In this document: positions 58,001-64,000 of the stretch, in pieces | Numbering within the stretch: the stretch's first letter is position 1 | How the letters are laid out: each line of letters opens with the position of its first letter | Assembly: GCA_035610365.1 (NCBI GenBank) | Contig: CM069434.1 | Coordinates: 102,970,806-103,034,805 of the forward strand | DNA from: Aquatica leii | Taxonomy: Eukaryota; Arthropoda; Insecta; Coleoptera; Lampyridae | Direction of reading: 5' to 3' | Length of the DNA stretch: 64,000 nt | The notes under the pieces: model-generated | What the model was told of the DNA's origin: nothing | Databases searched by the model: none | Seen by the model: only the letters and a program-made list of their open reading frames with translations | Translations under genes and position numbers: made by a program

Positions 58001-60563
58001 CTGTAAGTCTTGGATGGTTGTTTCTAATATTTTAGTTGTATTGCTTAATTTCTCATTACTTTCACTTTTATCTCTTAACTGTTTTGTAAATTAGAACACA
58101 TTTCTTCAGATTCGCGTAGCCGTTGTTTAAATTCGTTGCCTTCGGCCACTTCCTTATTTCGACACAGTACTTCCTCTTCTAATTTCTGTAATAAAATCAG
58201 AAGAACTAGCAAAATTACTTTACCTATAATTCTGAATCTCTAAATTACACTTGTTAAGGTCATTGTTAAGACTGGCTATTTGTAGCTGTAAGTCTTGGAT
58301 GGTTGTTTCTAATATTTTAGTTGTATTGCTTAATTTCTCATTACTTTCACTTTTATCTCTTGACTGTTTTTGTAAATTAGAACACATTTCTTCAGATTCG
58401 CGTAGCCGTTGTTTAAATTCGTTGCTTTCGGCCACTTCCTTATTTCGACACAGTACTTCCTCTTCTAATTTCTGTAATAAAATCAGAAGAACTAGCAAAA
58501 TTACTTTACCTATAATTCTGAATCTCTAAATTACACTTGTTAAGGTCATTGTTAAGACTGGCTATTTGTAGCTGTAAGTCTTGGATGGTTGTTTCTAATA
58601 TTTTAGTTGTATTGCTTAATTTCTCATTACTTTCACTTTTATCTCTTAACTGTTTTTGTAAATTAGAACACATTTCTTCAGATTCGCGTAGCCGTTGTTT
58701 AAATTCGTTGCCTTCGGCCACTTCCTTATTTCGACACAGTACTTCCTCTTCTAATTTCTGTTTTAAGTCGTCATAACTTTCATTTTTCTTTCTTAATTGT
58801 ATTTCTAAATTAGAACAAGTTTCTTGAAATTCTCGAAGCTGTTGTTTTAATTCGTTGGCTTCTACTAGTTCCTTATTGTGACTTTCTTTATCGTCTTCTA
58901 GTTTCGGTCGTAGGTTCTCAAAACTTCCATTTTTCTTTTGTAATTTTATTTCTAGATCAGAGCAACTTTCTTGTGATTCGTTTAGTTGTTTCAGTTCAAT
59001 GCATTCTGTTAACTCCTTATTACGATGTTTCTCTTCTTCCAGAATTACCTGAAACATAAATGTTGATTATTGACCACGGATTCAAGTTATCAATTCACAA
59101 CTTACTTTGTTTCTTTCTAAAATTACATCATCAATTTCTGTGACACTGCGATCATCTTCATTGGAAATATCCTTAGTGACGGAATTTTCATCTAACAAAT
59201 TTTCCGTGTTTATTTGTGTTTCAAACGTACGATTCGATATATTGCCCAAACTATCATCATCCTTTACTTTATCTGTTTGATCCAGAGTATCATTAAAGTT
59301 AATAATTTTTAAGACAAATTATGGAAGAGTTTAAAACACAGATAAACAAATATTATACTGCGTTTCAAAAACTTAGAAACGAGCACACAGCTGTAACTCA
59401 GCATTTAACAAATTCAGAGTTGGCGTTTTCCGATGTTCATCGGTAAGTTGATGGAATAACATATTGGTAGTATGCGAATTGTGTTTTGCAGAGAATGCGA
59501 TCGATGCAAAGGATATAAATCTAATGAAAATGCATTAGTTACATCGTTAGCTGAATCTGAAAATAGTATAATTGCTAGCCAACAAAAATACGCTAAAGAT
59601 CAAATCACAAAGTAAGTATAGAATTAGTTTTTTTTTAAATGTCGTTTTGGATATACCGCATCTTACTATAGTGCGTTCGTGTTCTATACCGGATATCTTA
59701 AATTGAAAAAAAAACTCATTTGTTTCATATTTTTGTTAACATTTACAGCACGTTTCTAAGTCATACACTATACGTAATTAAGTATCATTTTCTTGACCTT
59801 TGCAACTTTTTTTATGACAATTTTGTTCGTTTTGAGGCCGTATATCCAATGCAAGATGCTGAAGAACGAACAAAGTGGGAAACATTGAGTGAGGGATATA
59901 TCTAGTAGCAGATGTACATATATATTGATTAAAAAACATTAATTTTTACTTTCCTATAAGGAAAGTATAGCATATCGCAATTTTTTTTCAAAAACTGTTT
60001 ATTCGATAATTTTACGTTTCAAGGTCTTCACAATCAAAAAAATGTAGTATTATTGAGGCGCACAAATATAAGGGTTAGTCAATATGCTCTTAATAAAACC
60101 TAGTAGAAAATTTTCAAAAAAATTATAGCATGCTAGGAAATCAATACAAACCTGTACATATCACTTCAAAATGGTTTTATGACAACAAAACCTTAAAAAA
60201 TTTTGTAGACATGCCTTCATCATTCCTTATAGGAAAATCATGTGGTGACCACACTAGTTTTTTTATTTCTAATTCCAACGCACACGTGAACTAACCCTCT
60301 ACCAAAAGAGATTTCAAGCAGGCAAATAACCTAGAGATTAAACAAGAAATTTTGAAAATAAATTAATTTAGAAAATCGTGATCTAGGTTTAAAACAACTG
60401 CTGATCCTTAAAACGGATAATTTTATTTCTCTACTTTTGTTTTTTCAGGTGTATCAAGGAAATTATTTCCGTTCAGCAGCAATACGAAAACGATATTAAT
60501 AAACTGAACACGACGATTAGAATATTAGAAATTAAAAATTCCGCCCTTCAAGAATACCTATGA
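46072..60563 (+). CDS. TACC-like (transforming acidic coiled-coil) gene, rearranged
   Basis: TACC proteins bind microtubule plus ends and centrosomes through a C-terminal coiled coil. Inferred sense exons: 46072-46095, 46482-46553, 47117-47177, 47230-47304, 52909-53431, 53489-54027, then 59314-59442, 59492-59611 and 60449-60563 (stop). All have GT-AG sites. The middle is acidic and low-complexity; 53489-54027 is a heptad coiled coil; FSDVHRECDRSKEIIEGYK (54187-54300, sense copy) is the TACC signature. The C-terminal exon ends NSALQEYL. Problem: exon 52909-53431 lacks 58 nt present in the antisense copy at 59106, so splicing to 53489 gives an immediate stop. A 12-nt deletion removes EIIE from 59492-59611. 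The gene may be broken, or spliced in a way I cannot see. Confidence 0.55.
47632..48275. mobile_element. Dispersed non-autonomous repeat in TACC-like intron 4, copy 1
   Basis: Left landmark CCTATAAGGAAAGTATAGCG, then AAGGTCTTCTGAATC, a (GT)n run at 47753, and right landmark TCATTCCTTGTAGGAAAGTC followed by GTGGTGGCCACACCAG. The ends CCTATAAGGAAAGT and CATTCCTTGTAGGAAAG are related. A shorter copy sits at 59955-60260. No coding content. Confidence 0.7.
49890..50670. repeat. Degenerate cluster of AAGCTT/TTGCAA motifs
   Basis: Related blocks recur at about 49905-50000, 50495-50575 and 50580-50660: CTAGTTACCACAC(T/G)ACAA, GCTTATTTTGC and TTGCAAGTT, with several HindIII-like AAGCTT palindromes. 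It looks like a decayed short-period repeat with palindromic units. Confidence 0.45.
51476..51565. repeat. Hairpin with C-run and G-run arms
   Basis: AGTTAGCCCCCAAATTT pairs with AAAGTGGGGGGCTAACTT across about 55 bp of A/T-rich loop. It could be the core of a small inverted-repeat element. Confidence 0.5.
53340..54031 (+). repeat. Sense arm of the TACC-like inverted duplication
   Basis: This stretch (3' part of exon 52909-53431, the intron and exon 53489-54027) is repeated in reverse at 58506-59240. The 539-nt exon has the same length in both. The proteins differ at only a few positions (for example EEDKES/EDDKES, KSENNEKLNN/KSESNEKLSN). The antisense side has 58 nt more before its splice donor. 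Confidence 0.9.
54060..54330 (+). repeat. Upstream copy of the TACC signature exons
   Basis: Contains an exon at 54078-54206 (QIMEEFETQINKYYTAF...DVH) and the start of another at 54256, both with good splice sites. The copy ends abruptly at about 54327 inside the codons for TSL. The same sequence recurs at 59311-59570 in the same orientation, so these are direct repeats flanking the inverted segment. Confidence 0.85.
54331..54504 (-). repeat. Variant partial unit at the left end of the antisense array
   Basis: The - strand reads a short coiled-coil piece (EELNKKLEEEKNCTQALKQ) joined to LRDKSESNEELN and the usual LEEEVLCRNKEVAD start. It is a deleted array unit fused to a coiled-coil segment not found elsewhere in the window. 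The junction with the sense exon is at about 54328. Confidence 0.7.
54505..58505 (-). repeat. Tandem array of 14 antisense 286-bp TACC exon fragments
   Basis: Unit starts near 54505, 54791, 55077, 55362, 55648, 55934, 56220, 56505, 56790, 57076, 57362, 57647, 57934 and 58220. Each unit is the last part of the coiled-coil exon (from LEEEVLC to LEIQNYR) plus the first 30 bases of the following intron. The joint lies at ACAG of a Gln codon, so the apparent acceptor site is accidental. 286 is not a multiple of three, and splicing out the 38-nt apparent intron leaves 248 nt, so neither form keeps frame; reading on from the full exon meets TAG two codons later. Units are almost identical. Confidence 0.95.
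58510..59048 (-). pseudogene. Full antisense copy of the 539-nt TACC-like coiled-coil exon
   Basis: Bounded on the - strand by a TTTATGTTTCAG acceptor and an AG/GTAAAG donor, exactly as in 53489-54027. The frame is intact throughout: 179 codons and two bases. It is continuous with the array on its 3' side. By itself it has no downstream signature exons on this strand. Confidence 0.85.
59106..59310 (-). pseudogene. Antisense copy of the exon preceding the coiled coil (3' part)
   Basis: Shares SNRTFETQINTENLLDENS with 53340-53431 but continues with 22 extra codons (ending VILERNK) to a GTAAG donor in phase 0, which joins in frame to the exon at 59048. Its upstream residues (LDQTDKVKDDDSLGN) differ from the sense copy. 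The segment ends at 59310, where sense-strand exon sequence resumes. Confidence 0.75.
59955..60260. mobile_element. Dispersed non-autonomous repeat, copy 2, in last TACC-like intron
   Basis: Shorter relative of 47632-48275: CCTATAAGGAAAGTATAGC at the left, CAAGGTCTTCACAATC, and CATTCCTTATAGGAAAATCA followed by GTGGTGACCACACTAG at the right. It lies between exons 59492-59611 and 60449-60563. Confidence 0.7.
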
Positions 60564-61600
60564 TCAGAAGAAGAAAAAATGCATTAACTATTTTATGCGA
60601 TGAAGTTACTGGAAAAGTATAGTTATATTCTAAAGTTCAAATTTTATTTATATGTTATGTTTATTTTCTATTACTTATTTTAAACATTTTTTATAACCTA
60701 CTGCAGTTCTGTAAGATAAGTTTGCGTGTTAGTTTTGTATTTTAATAATATACGCTACAGGATGTTAATTTTTTTAATGCCTTGTACCAATTTGTTTAAA
60801 TTTTAATACAACAAACGACATTATTAAATTAAACCAAACAAAAAATTTACAATGAATACCCAAATATAAACTGGTACATCAATACTATTATTTTCGAACA
60901 TTACCCTGGATCTTATTAACGCGAATACTTATAGTTTGTAAAAGTTAAATTATGTGCGTTTACGTTGCACCTTCGTGGGTTGTGCAGCTCCGATGCGTCC
61001 TGGGGCAGGGCACCAGTGCGTCTTCTCAATTTGGCTAATGACTCAAAAAAAAGAAACCAAAAATTGTTTTATTTACAATTGCAAATATATAACCTTTCAT
61101 TTTGCTTATTCTAAAGATAGATAAGTTCACTTTAAATATGTGTTTTATTAAGATTTCGTTTTTAAAGTTAATATTGAAATGACCCTCTTGCAGCAGTGAC
61201 TACCAGCATTCTACCAACCGAGATCGTCACGTCTGCTGATCTGCGTATACGTTGACTTTTTATTTACTGTTTAGCTTTGATTGTCTTATTTGCGTATTCG
61301 TTCAGCTATATGTACCTATACCGCGTGGTGCACGTAAGGGGTGAACATAGGGATTTAACATGTAAAATTAGTTTTATGGGATTTTCTGCTCTCCTGTTCA
61401 TTTCAGGGCAAAAACTGTAGAGAAGCAAGTTGTTCAAAATTAAAAGCTGCATACAAAACTGTTTTTAGAAGCTTTTGGTTTAACCGCACCTTTAAAAATA
61501 TATTCTAGCTATTGCCATGACTTGTTTCTTTTGTATGTCAAATGTTGAAAAAATATTCTGTGAATTTTTTTGCAAAACGTTAACTATCAAATATGAATGT
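60564..61600. other. 3' flank of the TACC-like gene, nothing recognised
   Basis: Presumed 3' untranslated region, then AT-rich spacer with two less AT-rich patches near 60960-61040 and 61190-61260. I could not assign these to a family and found no gene. Confidence 0.4.
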
Positions 61601-61604
61601 CTAT

Positions 61605-62465
61605 TCGAATAAAGAACGAGTTTTTATTATAAAATATTACTATGCTGGAAATAGTTACAGAATTTATTTTCCATAAAGTATGAAAATAAACCAATACCCA
61701 GCATAGCAACAATTTCAAAATTGGTTAAATAATTTGAGAGCACAGCTAATGTATCTGTCAACGAAGGTAATGATGGCAATACCAGAATACGTCGTAACGA
61801 AGAGAATGAACAAATTGTATTGGCTATGATAAATCAAAATCCTACTTATAGTATAAGACATATTGCGTCTGAATGTGGTATGCAACAGCCCTCAGAATTA
61901 TTAAAACAAATGGATATAAATCTAATAAATTTCAATGACATCAAGAACTTCTTTTACCTGATTTAGAAAGTAGAAATATTTTTTGCGAAATTATGCAAGA
62001 AAAAGCAAATCGTGGTCGACACTTTATTTCCTCTTATCTGTTTCACTGAAGAAAGTACATTTACTTTAAATAACGAACCAAATGTTCAAAATACTCGTAC
62101 TTGGCCAAAGAAAATCACCGTTTGAATCTATGCACGCACAGTCAATATCCTCAGAAAATCAATATTTGGGCTGCAATTTTTAACAACAACAGGATAATAG
62201 GGCCATTTGAAATTACGGGAAATTTGAATGCGAATAGTTATTTGGAACTTCTGCAGCATAATGTTGGTTCTGCATTGGAAGATGCAGCTCATCCAGATCA
62301 GGATATTTGATTCCAACATGATGGGTGTCCAGCTCGTTACGGGATAAATGTGCGAGAATATTTAGATTTTGTTTTCCCGAATCGTTGGATTGGCCGGGGT
62401 GGTGAAATAAATTGGCTTGCAAGATCTCCAGACCTAGCTCCTTGCGATTTTTTATGGGGACATCA
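61605..62465 (+). pseudogene. Mariner-superfamily transposase, degenerate
   Basis: Pieces in three frames: NKERVFIIKYYYAGNSYR, RRNEENEQIVLAMINQNP followed by SIRHIASECGM (helix-turn-helix), a first motif CFTEESTFTLNN with Glu where Asp is expected, IWAAIFNNNRIIGPFEITG, the second motif FQHDGCPARYG, RWIGRGG and the third motif SPDLAPCDFLWGH, where it stops matching. It is a family distinct from the DUF4817 elements at 23.2 and 25.6 kb. Stops and the altered first residue show it is dead. Confidence 0.8.
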
Positions 62466-62925
62466 ATTTTTAAACATTTTTAGGATGTTTTTCTAATATT
62501 GATTTTGCAACGTAATTCTGGCCATTAAGACGTTTTTGCAATGTTTTTAAAAATGGAAATATATCTTTTGTAAAACGTTGAAAAAAACATTTCAAAAATG
62601 TTTCCTTGTTGATTGGGTAAGTGTGCGGTCACTGCTTACATTTGCACTTTTAACAAGGAGTTACACACATTAACGGTGCCCTTAAAGCGTCATTAGGGAA
62701 CAATTGCATAGGTTATGTATTATTTTTGGTAGGTTTTAGTAATTTCAAATGTGATTAAGTCCGAAACAAATATATAAAGCGTACATGTACGCTTAAAAGT
62801 GCCTATTTTATTAGTTACAAAGGTACATTCTAAAAAGTACCTAGGTAAAGGTATATAAATTAAAAACTACCTTTCTAGGTACACAAACATTACCTAGGCA
62901 CATCCCAACACTGGTTAACGCGTGT
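62466..62925. other. Spacer with TACCTAGGTA-type palindromes
   Basis: Around 62835-62905 there are AAAGTACCTAGGTAAAGG, CTACCTTTCTAGGTAC and TTACCTAGGCAC, plus CGTACATGTACG near 62782. These short palindromes may be part of a mobile element end. No coding content. Confidence 0.35.
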
Positions 62926-63374
62926 ACCAGTGAAAATAAATACCAATTTAGATAAATGAAAGTGCGACTTATCTTCGGACAGTGTATAAATATCGAATAA
63001 TACATACAAATAAATTTGTAAATTGCTTTTCTTAAATACCGTTAGCTATTTACATGTAGTGCCGACTCATATTCAACCTTTTTCTATTTTTTTTCTATTA
63101 CTTGGACAAAACTTTAAAACACACCCTGACGTAACGTACGTAAAAGCCATTTAAATAAAAGTGTTAAATCGACGTAGGTATCAAACCTCCAGGTCGGATC
63201 ACAGGTGCGAACGAATATAAATTTAGTAAAAGTGTTACATGACGATAATGTGTTCGTGACACCGGTAGTAAATGAAAATGAGAAGTAGATAGTGATAATA
63301 TCCGGAGAGTGCTAACGTGCACAGCATAAATGATTTTGAATACATTGAAGAAAAACACGTAACTACTGATGTAG
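62926..63374 (+). mobile_element. Gypsy leader region (LTR end and 5' internal), uncertain limits
   Basis: GTTAACGCGTGTACCAGTGA at 62926 resembles the conserved block inside the LTRs at 21615 and 43810, and TAAATGAAAGTG-like leader sequence follows. It directly precedes Gypsy pol remains. The LTR start is not visible. Confidence 0.4.
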
Positions 63375-64000
63375 AACGTGAACCGATCGTCGACGAGTAA
63401 GTACATAAGAACGAAAGTGTATTAGGAAAAGAAAGAAAATTTAATACAATTATTAAATGAGTTCGCGAATGTTTTGCGTTTCATTTACACGAATCAGGAT
63501 GTACAACGTTAATGAAATTGGATATATTTAGTTGACTGTAGCTTACTAGTGAAAAATAAACCGTACAAAGTAACGGCAAGCGATGGAAAAACAATTACGT
63601 AAAAGCATAGAAGCAGTGTGGAATAGCAACGAAAACTACATCACCATATGCATCATCTGTGTTATTTGTCGCAAAGAAATCTGGGGAACCGAGACTAGTA
63701 GTTGATTTTCGCAAACTAAATCAAAAAACTGTAAAAAAGCTTTATCTATTAACGAATTTTGATGGCCAATTTGAAAATTTAGTGAGATGTAAAATATTCT
63801 CAACTTTGGATCTGGCGAACGCATAGTTTTAGGTGCCACTGATAGATGAGGTAAAACCAAAAACCGCTTTTATCGCTCCGGATGAAACGGATATGTTTCG
63901 GATTAACGAACTGTCCGAGCTTCTTTGCGCGCTTAATGGCGAAAGTCTTGGGACCGTTGAGGAATAAAGTGGCAATGGCATTTTTTGACGATTTCCTAAT
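63375..64000 (+). pseudogene. Gypsy reverse transcriptase fragment, degenerate, runs off the window
   Basis: Fragments in several frames: RECFAFHLHESGCTTLMK near 63450-63510, then TSPYASSVLFVAKKSGEPRL, DFRKLNQKT, IFSTLDLANA with a stop, KPKTAFIAPDETDMFRI and MAFFDDFLI at the window edge, where the catalytic block is FFDD. The order is that of Gypsy RT. Gag and protease are absent between leader and RT, so the copy is internally deleted. Confidence 0.75.

Noticed and set aside
54505..58505. Array as a long repetitive coiled-coil protein on the - strand
   Set aside because: Unit length is not a multiple of three, spliced or unspliced, and the first step out of the full exon meets a TAG.
54505..58505. 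CRISPR-like array
   Set aside because: Units are 286 bp, contiguous, without unique spacers, and derive from a eukaryotic exon.
54536..58529. Repeated 92-codon frames on the + strand of the array
   Set aside because: They are shadows of the antisense coiled-coil exon units and have no start or splice context.

Overview
The window looks like nuclear DNA from an insect, most likely a beetle. Supporting signs are high A+T, host introns as short as 47-94 bp with GT/AG ends, and a dense mix of insect-type transposons: Tc1/mariner families, piggyBac, Harbinger, a Ginger/KRBA2-like element, RTE LINE, Gypsy and BEL/Pao. The species cannot be fixed from sequence alone. Only three host genes are recognisable. 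Almost everything else is repeat or transposon, mostly broken.

Layout: 1-6555 is a satellite array (about 200-bp monomer) with larger repeat units. 8224-9483 is a complete five-exon SUMO-activating enzyme subunit 1 (SAE1/Aos1) gene. 11.4-15.2 kb is a GC-rich Gypsy retrotransposon remnant that runs directly into the 3' end and LTR of a BEL/Pao element. 15.2-18.0 kb is a truncated Tc1-like element whose second, inverted copy lies at 38.3-42.1 kb. 18.0-19.1 kb is an RTE LINE fragment (- strand). 19969-21497 (-) is most of a sugar/trehalose transporter (MFS) gene with no visible first exon. 21.6-24.2 kb holds a Gypsy LTR, Gypsy pol remains and a dead mariner. 25373-29110 is an unclassified DNA transposon with clean ends and a 5-bp target duplication, itself invaded by a mariner. 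30641-31014 is a foldback element. 32.5-33.6 kb is a dead piggyBac (-). 33.7-38.1 kb is a Harbinger element split by a Ginger-like integrase transposon at 34936-37529 with exact TIRs and TSD. 43.5-45.6 kb has a solo Gypsy LTR and an IS630/mariner fragment.

The last third (46072-60563, + strand) carries a gene whose C-terminal exons match the TACC (transforming acidic coiled-coil) domain. It has been rearranged. After the sense coiled-coil exons comes a segment of about 5 kb in opposite orientation, with 14 head-to-tail copies of a 286-bp exon/intron fragment, a full antisense copy of the 539-nt coiled-coil exon and part of the preceding exon. Sense copies of the TACC exons then resume. A + strand transcript through this region would contain sense and antisense copies of the same exon and could fold into long double-stranded RNA. 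That makes it the best candidate for an undescribed regulatory system here, a hairpin-siRNA locus born inside a host gene, unless it is an assembly artefact. The window ends in a mariner remnant and the start of another decayed Gypsy pol.
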